Source: Neosynechococcus sphagnicola sy1
Lineage (GTDB): Bacteria; Cyanobacteriota; Cyanobacteriia; Neosynechococcales; Neosynechococcaceae
Direction of reading: 5' to 3'
NCBI RefSeq assembly: GCF_000775285.1
Contig: NZ_JJML01000007.1
Coordinates: 149,297-213,296 of the forward strand
DNA length: 64,000 bases
Part shown: one piece after another, positions 48,564-57,959 of the stretch
How positions within the stretch are numbered: position 1 is the stretch's first letter
Layout of the letters: every line of letters begins with the position of its first letter
The notes under the pieces: model-generated
Databases searched by the model: none
Seen by the model: the letters and a program-made list of their open reading frames with translations, nothing else
What the model was told of the DNA's origin: nothing
Translations under genes and position numbers: made by a program

Positions 48564-49739
48564 ATGCGAACCATTGCCGAGATTAATGACAAAATTAGCC
48601 GTCAATGTGCGGTTGCCTGGACGGTTGAAGAGCTGAAGGCGCGGGTCATAGAGGTTGGGGTCACCCAGGCGGCAAGGGAAGTCGATATCATTGCCACTGG
48701 CACCTTTGAACCCATGGAATCTTCTGGGGCAATTATCAACTTGGGCCATACGGATCCTCCGATTAAGATCCGTCAATGCTGGATGGATGGAGTACTGGCC
48801 TATTCCGGGTTTGGGGCGGTGGATCTCTATTTGGGAGCCACCCAGGTAGCCGAAGAGGCAGAGGAGTCACGGGCTTGGGGTGGTGGCTATGTGATTGAAA
48901 ACTTGATCGCTGGCAAACCTGTGCATCTGCGGGCGTTGGGGCAGGCAACCGACTGCTATCCCCGCACTGCCTTTGAAACCACGATTACCCGTGACTCGAT
49001 TAATCAGTTTTATCTGTTTAATCCCCGGAATGTCTACCAAAATTTTGTTGTCGGAGTCAATGGCGGCGATCGCCCGCTTTTTACCTACTTAGGGCCGCTC
49101 CAACCCCGATTTGGCAATGCGGTTTACTCCAACCCTGGTGCCATTTCTCCCCTGATGAATGACCCGGATTTACAACTTGTGGGGATTGGCAGTCGCATTT
49201 TTCTAGGGGGCGGCATCGGTTATGTCGCTTGGGAAGGAACCCAACATTTCCCCTTGCAAAAACGCTTAGCCAATCGCACCCCCATTGGTCCCGCCGCAAC
49301 CCTGGCGCTGATTGGCGATGCAAAACAAATGAGTCCCCAATGGGTCAGGGGATGCTACTTCAAAAACTATGGCCCTTCGTTGATGTTGGGGGTAGGCATT
49401 CCTCTGCCGGTGCTGAATGAAGCAGTGGTGGCTCACAGTGCGGTTTTGGATCAAGATCTGGTGGCACCGATCGTAGACTTTTCCATTCCTCGACGGGTAC
49501 GTCCCACCTTTGGATTGATCAGTTATGCCAAGTTAAAGTCTGGTCGCATCACCCTGGAAGGGAAGAGCGTGCGGGTGGCTCCCCTTGCTAGTCTCTACCT
49601 CTCGCGCCAAGTCGCTCAAACCTTGAAGGACTGGATTCTGGCAGGCAAGTTTCTCTTGAGTGAGGCCGTTGCCCCTCTACCCTGCGATCGCGCCTTCTTA
49701 CCCCAGGATCTCGGCGGTTCCCAATTGACAATGGATTGA
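48564..49739 (+). CDS. Homocysteine biosynthesis protein (DUF39/HcyBio)
   Basis: The product is 391 residues (MRTIAEINDKISRQCAVAWT). It contains VDIIATGTFEPMESSGAIIN, the GFGAVDLYLGATQ block, FLGGGIGYVAWEGTQHFP and the cysteine-containing WVRGCYFKNYGPSLMLGVGI. These are hallmarks of the DUF39 family, shown in other organisms to make homocysteine from aspartate semialdehyde and a sulfide donor. The expected C-terminal DUF39 residues are present, and no CBS domain is fused. It is cytoplasmic, with a normal start and no frame break. Confidence 0.9.
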   Translation: MRTIAEINDKISRQCAVAWTVEELKARVIEVGVTQAAREVDIIATGTFEPMESSGAIINLGHTDPPIKIRQCWMDGVLAYSGFGAVDLYLGATQVAEEAEESRAWGGGYVIENLIAGKPVHLRALGQATDCYPRTAFETTITRDSINQFYLFNPRNVYQNFVVGVNGGDRPLFTYLGPLQPRFGNAVYSNPGAISPLMNDPDLQLVGIGSRIFLGGGIGYVAWEGTQHFPLQKRLANRTPIGPAATLALIGDAKQMSPQWVRGCYFKNYGPSLMLGVGIPLPVLNEAVVAHSAVLDQDLVAPIVDFSIPRRVRPTFGLISYAKLKSGRITLEGKSVRVAPLASLYLSRQVAQTLKDWILAGKFLLSEAVAPLPCDRAFLPQDLGGSQLTMD

Positions 49740-49807
49740 GTCTATTTCCAAGCCGGACAGATTCGATATTCCCTTTGTTTCACCCCTGTGAGTACTGGAG
49801 GAACAGC

Positions 49808-50290
49808 GTGTACCAAGCAAAGCCAATCATGACAGCGATCGCCATCGGAGTTTTGATCCTAATGGGACTCATCGGCGGCAAATTCGTCGCAGCTTCGACC
49901 CTGAATTTTCCCTATGCTTCCATCCGTGACGATTGTGCTCCCTGGGATGGGGCAGCCGTGACAATCCGCTTGAGCCAACGTCCTGATCACTGTCAATTTA
50001 CTCACTACCCCGCGATCGAGATTCGCCTCTGGATGGGTCGCAACGAATTGATGCCAAAGCTTCCCGCCAGCTATTCTTTGCCATCCAATGCTCAAAATTC
50101 CCAGGGCGTGGTCATCCTTTGCGATCGCCCGAATCACTGTCAGACTGCCCAGTCCAGTCGAATTTGGTTGGATGCCATCTATCCAGACACAACCGCAAAG
50201 GGCAGTTACTCCATTCAAGTGGATGGCAAGAACCTTGAAGGTCACTTCCACACGGAAAAATGGTGTACACAGAGAGTCCTTTGCGGCTAA
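49808..50290 (+). CDS. Hypothetical secreted or membrane-anchored protein
   Basis: The product is 160 residues. I place the start at GTG 49808 because GGAGG lies six bases upstream; the frame is open to 49736, overlapping the previous stop. An N-terminal hydrophobic segment (MTAIAIGVLILMGLIGGKFV) precedes a beta-rich region with five cysteines (IRDDCAPWDGAAVTIRL, VVILCDRPNHCQTAQ). No family is recognised. It probably faces the periplasm. Confidence 0.65.
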   Translation: MYQAKPIMTAIAIGVLILMGLIGGKFVAASTLNFPYASIRDDCAPWDGAAVTIRLSQRPDHCQFTHYPAIEIRLWMGRNELMPKLPASYSLPSNAQNSQGVVILCDRPNHCQTAQSSRIWLDAIYPDTTAKGSYSIQVDGKNLEGHFHTEKWCTQRVLCG

Positions 50291-50354
50291 CTCACCAACC
50301 GGTCTGTTGCTTCCAGAACTCCCATTCCTATCGATTGAACCCCTGCCTGCAACC

Positions 50355-51239
50355 CTAAAAAACTTGGGGCACAAAGGATTGCATGGACATGGGCGGACGC
50401 TCATACTCCACCGCAACTTGGCGAGGGGGCAACTCAATCGGCTCAGGGGTTAAATCTTCATAGGGAACCATACTCAGTAAGTGGCTGATACAGTTGAGTC
50501 GCGCTCGTTTCTTATCATTGGCATCCACCACTGACCAGGGCGATCGCGTCGTATCGGTAGCGGCAAACATATCGTCTTTAGCCTGGGAGTATTCCACCCA
50601 GCGAGCGCGGGATTCTAAATCCATGGGGCTGATCTTCCAGCGTTTGGTGGGATCGGCAATCCGGTCTTTAAATCGCAGCTCTTGCTCTTCGTCACTGACG
50701 GAAAACCAGTATTTAACGAGAACGATCCCAGACCGCTGCAACATATGCTCAAATTCTGGACATGAGCGAATAAATTCGACGTATTCCTCATGGGTGCAAA
50801 ACTTCATCACTCGCTCGACTCCGGCTCGGTTATACCAGCTGCGGTCGAAGAGGACAATTTCTCCAGCAGCAGGCAGATGCTGCACATACCGTTGGAAATA
50901 CCACTGGGTTTTCTCCCGTTCCGTGGGGGTTCCTAAGGCAACGACTCGACACCCCCGTGGATTCAGACATTCTGAGATCCGCTTAATGGCTCCCCCCTTG
51001 CCAGCAGCATCTCGACCCTCAAAAATAACCGCTACTTTTAAGCCCTTGTGTTTTACCCACTCTTGCAGTTTCACGAGTTCAATTTGCAGCTTCTTTAGTT
51101 CTTTTTCATAAAGCTCACTGCTCATCTTCTTTGATTTTTGAGTCTGTTCTTTTTTCTGTTTTTTGGTTTCTGGGCTACCACTAAATTCAACAACATTGTC
51201 TTTAGAATTGCTACTCTGATGTTCCTTATTTTTAGCCAT
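50355..51239 (-). CDS. ppk2: Polyphosphate kinase 2
   Basis: The product is 294 residues from ATG 51239 (MAKNKEHQSSNSKDNVVEFS). A charged, disordered N-terminus of about 45 residues leads to the PPK2 core: Walker A FEGRDAAGKGGAIKRI, the lid region TPTEREKTQWYFQRYVQHLP, and Walker B LFDRSWYNRAGVERVMKFC. PPK2 transfers phosphate between polyphosphate and nucleotides, mostly making GTP or ATP from polyP. It is cytoplasmic. The long lysine-rich N-terminal tail may mediate regulation, but this is speculative. Confidence 0.95.
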   Translation of the reverse strand: MAKNKEHQSSNSKDNVVEFSGSPETKKQKKEQTQKSKKMSSELYEKELKKLQIELVKLQEWVKHKGLKVAVIFEGRDAAGKGGAIKRISECLNPRGCRVVALGTPTEREKTQWYFQRYVQHLPAAGEIVLFDRSWYNRAGVERVMKFCTHEEYVEFIRSCPEFEHMLQRSGIVLVKYWFSVSDEEQELRFKDRIADPTKRWKISPMDLESRARWVEYSQAKDDMFAATDTTRSPWSVVDANDKKRARLNCISHLLSMVPYEDLTPEPIELPPRQVAVEYERPPMSMQSFVPQVF

Positions 51240-51487
51240 GTCGATATGCCTGTTAGACTGCGAAGGAGACAGCAAGGGACTGTAACTGAGTGTGTATTAA
51301 ATTCAAGTTTTGTAGAGTAGACACTCACTCACAGTCCGGTGACTGGGTGTAATATCTCAATCATATCGCTTGCCCAGCATCAAGCTGACAAGATTGATAC
51401 CGTTCATCTGGTGCATACTGAGGGCTTGATTCAGTTGGAATCAGGGGAAGGCATCATTTCGCTGCCGATGGCTGAGTGGATAGAGAA

Positions 51488-51920
51488 ATGGTGAAACTCC
51501 TGATTGTTGAATCTCCGGGAAAAATCAAACCGTTAAAATCCATCCTTGGCGCTGCCTGGGATGTCAAAGCCTCGGTGGGGCACCTTCGCCAACTGGCCAA
51601 CGATGGAGACAGCTCCCTGGGGTTAGATCTAGGGAGCTGTCTCCATCGATTGCCGCTATATCCCCCGAGACGATCGCGCCAAGCAAACCATCGCGGGATT
51701 GAAAACTGCCGCTCGACACGCGGAAGCTGTCTTTATTGCCGCCGATCTCCACCGGGAAGGGGAAACCATCGGTTGGCATATTGCCCAACTATTGGGACTG
51801 CATAAGCCTCACGGAGTGGTGTACCAGGAGATTACCGAAGTAGCTGTCAGAGCCGCGATCGCCTGTCCCCGCCCCTTGGACATACATCAAATTTCCAGGG
51901 TTTTTCATGCTAATAAGTGA
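51488..51920 (+). pseudogene. Type IA topoisomerase N-terminal (Toprim) fragment
   Basis: From ATG 51488 the frame reads MVKLLIVESPGKIKPLKSIL and WDVKASVGHLRQL, the TopA N-terminus. A shift near 51600-51650 moves to DCRYIPRDDRAKQTIAGLKT, VFIAADLHREGETIGWHIAQ (the DxDxEGE-type Toprim motif, here DLHREGE) and HGVVYQEITEVAVRAAI. The protein ends abruptly after about 145 residues at HQISRVFHANK, without the active-site Tyr domain. The segment around the shift contains an 18-bp perfect hairpin. The true topA must be elsewhere. A+T-rich DNA starts right after the break. Confidence 0.75.
51601..51648. repeat. Perfect 18-bp inverted repeat inside the topoisomerase fragment
   Basis: CGATGGAGACAGCTCCCT (51601-51618) and its exact complement (51631-51648) enclose 12 nt. 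It coincides with the point where the topA reading frame changes, so it may be an inserted or rearranged palindrome. Confidence 0.7.
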
Positions 51921-51991
51921 GATTCATAAAGTACAATAAATGCAACTCAAAATTGTAAATATTATAAGTATTTTTAGGGAGAATAAAACTA

Positions 51992-53624
51992 ATGTATAAG
52001 ATTGGGAAGAAATTTATTTTCCACAGCCAAATTATCAGCATACTAGTGCCTTTGGTTTTTAATTCTATCCTGATATCTCCATCTGTGGGCGAATCAGTTG
52101 AAGGTTTTCTAGTCTTAAATCGAGATTTTTCAAATATTGAAAATATCCCGTGCTGTGACTTCCTGCTAGTTGAAGGGGAGACCCTAAGGATAGATACACA
52201 AATTCTCCCAATTATTAGCAGTGAAATAGAGGCTAATGCTGGCTCTCCCCAACTCAATCTAGATACCCTATCTTTCTCTAGTGATTTATTACCGACAGCG
52301 GATCATCTTGACACAAATACCGAACCGTCAGGAACAGTTAATCATGTCCCATCCCCGCTGCTAGCAGCGGGATCAATTCCTTCAGTGAGTGGTAATCCAG
52401 CCGCATCGGAAATGACCGTTGGAGTGGGGAGTCTGGGGCGTTGGCTGGAACTTAATGAAAAATCCCCGATTCGATTGGGAGGGATTCTAATCGGTAATGT
52501 CAGTCAGCAAATATCCGGTGGAAGCCAATCAGGAACTACAAATTTTAATGGCACAGCCACCCTGGGTCTTGGTATTGATTTAGAAAAAGCGGTTGGTTGG
52601 CAAGGTGCGTTTTTTTGAAGCTGAACTACTTCAATTTAATGGACAGCAGGTCAACGAAGCCGCTGGAAGTGTTCAAGGCTATAACTCTTTAGAAGCAACT
52701 GCTCCTTTGAACAGGACTGAACTTTATCAATTGTGGCTCAATCAAACCTTTAATGGTGACCAAATCTCTCTACGGATTGGCAAGCTAATTCCTTCTTTGA
52801 ATTTTGGTAATGTTAGTCGGCCATTTGGGACGCAATCACACCCGCAACTTTTTCCCTCATCGACTTCCTTAATTTACACCCCTATATTCGTAGTTCCGTC
52901 CATGCTGGGCTTTATTCCTGGCTACTATAATTCAGCATTTGGTATTTATGGGTCATGGAAGTCTTGGGGAAGCCCTAAGAATGATCCTGCGGTTCCCAAT
53001 GGTTGGTATTTCCAAGCTGGAATCTATGATGGCAGAGGCGCACAAGGAATTCAAACCGGTTTAAACTGGCCAGACTTTTCTGGGGCACTGTTTGAAGTCG
53101 CAGAAATCGGAGGAGTTTGGACTCCCTTTGCTCATCAACCGGATGACGGTGCCGGAAGTATCGCCCTGGGAGCCTGGCACCAAAGTGGCCCCCTTTCTGC
53201 CCCTGGCGGAGCAACTGAATCTGACACGGGTGGTTTTTACACCTATTTGGTTCAAAAAATAGTGAGGTTTCGTCAGAGTTCCTATCAAAATGGAATTATT
53301 GGATTTTTACAAGGAGGCTGGAATAACTCTCGTACAGCGATTATTAATAATTCCTTTGGCTTGGGTCTGACTGCCATTGGCCCTTTTCCTCAGCGACCAT
53401 TGGATAGCTATGGCGTTGGCTTTTCCATCGCTGGACTTAATGATTCACCAACAGCTGGATACGGTTTTAATTCCTATGAAACCATGATTCAAACCTATGC
53501 TCAGTATCATCTGATCTCTAATTTATATCTGCAACCAGTTTTAACGATTTTGCCGAATCCAGGGGTGAAGGGTGCAAGTTCGCCATCTATTGCGGGTACC
53601 TTACAACTAACGTTTCCATTTTAA
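51992..53624 (+). pseudogene. OprB-type carbohydrate porin, one frameshift
   Basis: The gene starts at ATG 51992 with AGGGAG upstream. It breaks in TTTTTTT (52610-52616), where six T would give WQGAFFEAELLQFNGQQVNE. The N-terminus has a signal-like hydrophobic stretch (IISILVPLVFNSILISPSVG) and a linker with no recognisable domain. The C-terminal 350 residues are an outer-membrane beta-barrel with LYQLWLNQTFNGDQISLRIG, GWYFQAGIYDGRG, and the closing strand LQLTFPF ending in Phe, typical of OprB. About 543 residues. A+T-rich codon use sets it apart from neighbours. Confidence 0.85.
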
Positions 53625-53659
53625 GTGGGTCGTAAAATCCCAATTCTACCTCGGTAAAT

Positions 53660-54331
53660 TCAGGTAACAATCAGGCCATCTTTGACGTGGATAATGCGGC
53701 GGGTTTGAGCCGCAATATCTGGCTCATGGGTAACAATAACGATAGTAATTCCCTGATGATTGAGATCATTGAGTAAATCCATGACTTCTTGAGAAGTCTG
53801 ACTGTCTAACGCTCCCGTCGGCTCATCTGCCAACACTAAGGCTGGACGATTGACCAGGGCGCGGGCGATCGCCACCCGCTGTTGTTGTCCCCCCGACAAT
53901 TGATTGGGACGATTCGATAACCGCTCGGCCAGCCCAACTCGGGTGAGAGCTGCGGTTGCCCGGAGACGGCGCTGTTGCTTGGGGATGCTGGCATAGATCA
54001 TCGGCAGCATCACATTGTCGAGGGCGGTTGCCCTGGGCAGCAGATTAAATTGCTGAAAGACAAAGCCAATCCGTTGATTGCGGATAAAGGCCAGTTCATC
54101 ATTGTTGAGGGTCGTGAGGTTTCTCCCCTCTAGGACGTAATGCCCCCCGGTGGGGCGATCCAGGCAGCCGATAATATTCATGAGGGTAGACTTCCCTGAA
54201 CCCGATACCCCCATGATGGCGACATACTCGCCTTCCTCAATCGTCAGATCAATGCCCTTGAGGATCGGCACCTCCATTTCACCGAGATGGTAGGTCTTGG
54301 TAATGTTTTCCATCCAGATCATGGCTGCCAT
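53660..54331 (-). CDS. ABC transporter ATP-binding protein (MacB/LolD type)
   Basis: The product is 223 residues from ATG 54331. Motifs are Walker [17 protein letters not shown]-loop VFQQFNLLP, signature [20 protein letters not shown], Walker [13 protein letters not shown] and H-loop IVTHEP. It powers the adjacent FtsX-type permease. Its ATG follows the permease TGA by one base, so the two are coupled. It is the third gene of an adaptor-permease-ATPase operon for export of peptides, lipids or antimicrobial compounds. Confidence 0.94.
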   Translation of the reverse strand: MAAMIWMENITKTYHLGEMEVPILKGIDLTIEEGEYVAIMGVSGSGKSTLMNIIGCLDRPTGGHYVLEGRNLTTLNNDELAFIRNQRIGFVFQQFNLLPRATALDNVMLPMIYASIPKQQRRLRATAALTRVGLAERLSNRPNQLSGGQQQRVAIARALVNRPALVLADEPTGALDSQTSQEVMDLLNDLNHQGITIVIVTHEPDIAAQTRRIIHVKDGLIVT

Positions 54332-54332
54332 G

Positions 54333-55602
54333 TCATTCACTCCGCAGTGCCGCAATCGGATCGAGTTGGGCGGCGTTGCGGGCTGGGATCACTCCTGCCA
54401 ATAGCCCAATCACCAGGGACAATCCAAAGCCAGCCCCGATAGACCAGAGGGAAATCACCAAGGGGAATTGGAACAGGGTGGAGGCTCCCCAAGCAATGCC
54501 AATCCCTAACCCAATGCCAATCCCCCCCCCGAGCGATCGCAACCAGGACGGCCTCGGTTAAAAACTGACTGAGGATGGCACCATTGGTTGCTCCCACCGC
54601 TTTGCGAACCCCGATTTCCCGTGTCCGCTCCACCACAGAAACCAACATGATATTGGCAATGCCAATGCCACCAACAACTAGGGAAATTCCGGCGATCGCC
54701 CCGACCATCACCGTGAACAAGCCGACTACGTTACTGAAGGCATTGATAATGTCAACTTGATTGCTGATGCGAAAATCATCCAGTTGTTGCGGGGGATAGA
54801 GATTGTGGCGAATGCGCAGTAGGTTTGTCACCTGAAACTGGGCTGCTTCCAATTGCACCGCATCCCTGGCTTGTAACCAAAACCCCGTGATGGCCGTACC
54901 GTTGAGGGCATTATTGCCGACAATCCGGGCAGACATATTGGTCAGGGGCACGTAAATCCGGTCATCTTGGTCTTGCCCTCCCACCGATCCCTTAGGCTCC
55001 ATAACTCCAATGACGGTATAGCGTTCGTTTTGAATCCGGATATGGGCTCCAATGGCTGGGTTTCCTGGCCCTAACAGTTCATCCCGTACCTCACTGCCCA
55101 GCACTGCTACCGGTCGAGCGCTCTTGAGATCCTCCTGGCTGAAAAATTGCCCTGACTGGGGATAAATATTCTTCACCCCTGGGTAGTTCAAGTCGGTACC
55201 CAAGAGAGTGGTTGAGGTATTCTCTCCTTCGTAGACCACCTGAACCGAGCGTTGGAGAAAAGCCGTCACGGCTTGAGCCGCCGGAGCCTGCTGGGCGATC
55301 GCCTGGGCATCTTCCCAGGTCAATTTTGACGCCGACCCCGAACCCTGACTGATGCCGCCCGACCGAGCGACGCCGGTGAGCACCAACATGACGTTGCTGC
55401 CTAGGGATTGAATTTGCTGCTCCGTTGCCTTTTGGACCCCCTGGCCCACGGAAGTGACTGTGATCACCGAGGCGATGCCAATAATCACCCCTAGCATGGT
55501 CAGCCCAGTTCGGAGCCGATTACTCCAGAGGGCTTCCACCGCCATGCTCAAGACTTCAACCAGAGAGACTTGAATCGGATGGATGGGGATTGACCCTGCC
55601 AT
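54333..55602 (-). pseudogene. MacB-like ABC permease (FtsX domain), one frameshift
   Basis: The start is ATG 55602 (MAGSIPIHPIQVSLVEVLSM) with AGGAG upstream. The MacB periplasmic core domain and FtsX helices are clear: LRTGLTMLGVIIGIASVITV, then VGGIGIANIMLVSVVERTRE and GVRKAVGATNGAILSQFLTE. The frame breaks in nine C at 54522-54530 (plus strand). One fewer would read VAIARGGIGIGLGIGIAWG, and the other frame gives the last two helices ending AALRSE. Combined length is about 423 residues. It is the membrane unit of the operon. Confidence 0.88.
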
Positions 55603-55612
55603 TACCCTGCTC

Positions 55613-56950
55613 CTAACGTTGACGAGAACCACCCCCCGATCCTCCCATTCCCGGAATGATCGAGGGAGTTCTGGACTGGGGACGCTCACCCTGAGGAAAG
55701 CTGAGTAGCACCCGCTCTCCCTCTTGAAGTCCTGAGATCACTAGGGTTTTGTCTGCTACAGATACGCCGGTTTTAATGGGGCGGAACTCAGGACGACGCT
55801 TGCCCTTTTGGCCGCCAAGCACCAGTACACCGCTCGTGCCTGCTTGGCGCACAATTGCCACCGTAGGAATCACCAGGACTTGGTTTAAGGTTCCTACCTG
55901 AAAGTTGACATGAACGTTCATCCCAGCCCGCAGCAGCTGCTGGGGATCCGATGCAGAGGTTTTGACCTCAAAACTAGTGACGTTTTGCACGGTGGTTGAC
56001 TGGGAGGCTACCTGAATCACCTTGCCCTCAAAGGTTTGACCGGGGTAAGCATCTGCTTCGATCTCCACGGTTTGCCCCAGCTTAATCTGGGCGATATTGG
56101 ACTCAGCCACATTGGCACTAATTTGATTGATGGAGGCCAGAGCCAGAATTGAAGCTGACGCCGAAGAAGCAGCACTGCCGGCGGTTGAGGGGGCAACGTA
56201 GGCACCTGGATCGGCATACTTTTTGGTCACCAGCCCGGTGAAGGGTGCACGGATCACCGTGTCATTCAATTGAGCTTGAATGGTTTGCAGGGTGCCCTGG
56301 GCTGTTAAGACCTGGGCACGGGCCAGGGCAATATCCTCTGGGCGCGCCCCTGCCTGCTGTAGATCCAGGGCTTGCTGTGATTTCATTACCAGGGCAGCGG
56401 CTTGATCCCTCGCCGTGCGGGAGTTATCCAAATCTCGGAGAGACAGCGCGCCAGTGCCAAACAATTGCTGATTTTGCTGGAATGTTTCCGCTGTCTGCTG
56501 AAGCGCTGCCCGGTCATTTTGTAATTGGGCGGCTGCCTGGGCAATATCCTGATGTCGGTTGCCAGCGATCGCCCGTTGCAGAGTTGCCTGGGCTTGGGCT
56601 AGTTGTCCCCTTGCCTGGGTGAATTGTCCCTGGAGGTTAGAGTCATCCATGTAGGCCAGCACTTGCCCCTGTTGCACCCGATCGCCTTCCTTTACGAGCA
56701 GTTGTTTCAGCAGTCCCTGGGTTTTGGGGCTAACATTGATCGAGCGTTCGGGCTGCACAATCCCATTGGCTGCAATGGTCACAGGCAAATTCAGGCGCTC
56801 CACTTTGGCGGTTGAGATTTGGCGACTGACTTCCTGACGTTGGGCAGTCGTTACTTGGATGTATAGGATATACCCGCCTCCAGCGATCGCCCCTAGAACG
56901 AGTAGTCCCAACAACCACTTGGAAAAACCAGTTTTAATCAGATATTTCAC
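55613..56950 (-). CDS. HlyD/MacA-family periplasmic adaptor
   Basis: The product is 445 residues. A single N-terminal membrane helix (WLLGLLVLGAIAGGGYILYI) is followed by a biotinyl-lipoyl half-motif (GLLKQLLVKEGDRVQQGQVL). A helical hairpin rich in Gln/Ala (about 105-215), the second lipoyl half (NDTVIRAPFTGLVTKKYADP) and beta-barrel/MP domains follow. The C-terminal tail is Gly/Ser-rich (GMGGSGGGSRQR). It is the first gene of the operon and would link the MacB-like permease to a TolC-type outer-membrane channel, which is not in the window. DevB is a relative. Confidence 0.92.
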   Translation of the reverse strand: MKYLIKTGFSKWLLGLLVLGAIAGGGYILYIQVTTAQRQEVSRQISTAKVERLNLPVTIAANGIVQPERSINVSPKTQGLLKQLLVKEGDRVQQGQVLAYMDDSNLQGQFTQARGQLAQAQATLQRAIAGNRHQDIAQAAAQLQNDRAALQQTAETFQQNQQLFGTGALSLRDLDNSRTARDQAAALVMKSQQALDLQQAGARPEDIALARAQVLTAQGTLQTIQAQLNDTVIRAPFTGLVTKKYADPGAYVAPSTAGSAASSASASILALASINQISANVAESNIAQIKLGQTVEIEADAYPGQTFEGKVIQVASQSTTVQNVTSFEVKTSASDPQQLLRAGMNVHVNFQVGTLNQVLVIPTVAIVRQAGTSGVLVLGGQKGKRRPEFRPIKTGVSVADKTLVISGLQEGERVLLSFPQGERPQSRTPSIIPGMGGSGGGSRQR

Positions 56951-57190
56951 ACGTCTGTTCCTTCTCTACCGGTGATGCACGTCACCCCAGTCAAAAACAT
57001 TCAGACTGCATACCAACCCTGAAGGTTACTGTTTCGTGCAGAAACCCGTTGATCGTTAGACACCAATCAGCACCACTAGGTTCAGACAGCCAGCCCTAGG
57101 GCAGCTAAACTAGCCGAGCAGTGCCATTGAACCAATTGAGGGATTAGGTAGGTCTAAGCTATAGAACTCACACTGAAAACTTGATCTCTC

Positions 57191-57697
57191 ATGCGTATCC
57201 ACTGGACTCAATCAACGGCACTGTTCCGCCCAACTTTGAACGCATTTGCCCTGGCATTGCTCTGTTCTGGAACCATGCTGTTACCTGTTAGTGCTCAAAC
57301 CCTTCCCCCCGGTTCACGGTATGAACAACTGACGCCCTTTCCGCAGCCCTCTTTACAGCCCGCTGCCACGCCGCTGAATCAGCCGCCCCAACACCATAAG
57401 CCTACTCTCAACTTGAGCAGTGATCAAAAGGCCAAAATGCAACAGATCAGACAACGATCCCTGGCTCAGATTACTGCACTGCTAAATCCCAGCCAACAGC
57501 AACAAATGCAAACCGCTATCCAGCAGGGACAAAAGCCCCATCAAGCACTGAAATCTTTGAATCTGACATCGGATCAAAAAGCACGAGTTAAGCAGATCAG
57601 AAAAGAGACAAAACAACAAATTCAGGCCTTATTGACACCGGAGCAACTGCAACAAATGCAACAGCAGCATCAAGCCCGCAGGAACCACCAAAACTAA
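57191..57697 (+). CDS. Spy/CpxP-like secreted LTxxQ protein
   Basis: The product is 168 residues. After a signal peptide (FALALLCSGTMLLPVSAQ) and a Pro/Gln-rich spacer come two helical repeats: LSSDQKAKMQQIRQRSLAQI and LTSDQKARVKQIRKETKQQI, each followed by an L-(N/T)-P-x-Q-(L/Q) element (LLNPSQQQQM, LLTPEQLQQM). These are LTxxQ motifs of Spy/CpxP-type periplasmic chaperones. Position next to the divergent MacA/MacB-like operon suggests an envelope-stress setting, but no regulator is seen. Confidence 0.78.
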   Translation: MRIHWTQSTALFRPTLNAFALALLCSGTMLLPVSAQTLPPGSRYEQLTPFPQPSLQPAATPLNQPPQHHKPTLNLSSDQKAKMQQIRQRSLAQITALLNPSQQQQMQTAIQQGQKPHQALKSLNLTSDQKARVKQIRKETKQQIQALLTPEQLQQMQQQHQARRNHQN

Positions 57698-57784
57698 TTT
57701 CTCACCTTTCTTGAGACAAAGTCAAATGTATCTCATGCTACAGAGATAACGAATTGCTGGAGAATTCTAGCCGGATTTAAAGCT

Positions 57785-57844
57785 GGGTTTGAAGCACACG
57801 TGAGATTGGTGTTGTGCTCGATTTCAACCGTGTGCTTCAAACCC
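57785..57844. repeat. Perfect 16-bp inverted repeat
   Basis: GGGTTTGAAGCACACG (57785-57800) is exactly complementary to 57829-57844, with a 28-nt spacer. It lies 90 bp after the Spy-like stop and lacks a T-run. It could be a terminator, an RNA hairpin or ends of a small element. Confidence 0.6.
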
Positions 57845-57959
57845 GGAGCACAGGGGTTTAACAAGGAGGAACTGCATTCTTAAACTCTTCATAACATCTC
57901 AGGGCTACCATAGGGGGGTCGCCGAACTTTTATACATCCATTGCTGGGGCTAGGGAATA

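Noticed and set aside
51317..51493. Short frame ending LPMAEWIEKW just before the topoisomerase fragment
   Set aside because: It has only a GTG start, no ribosome-binding site and no recognised family; possibly the tail of a lost gene.
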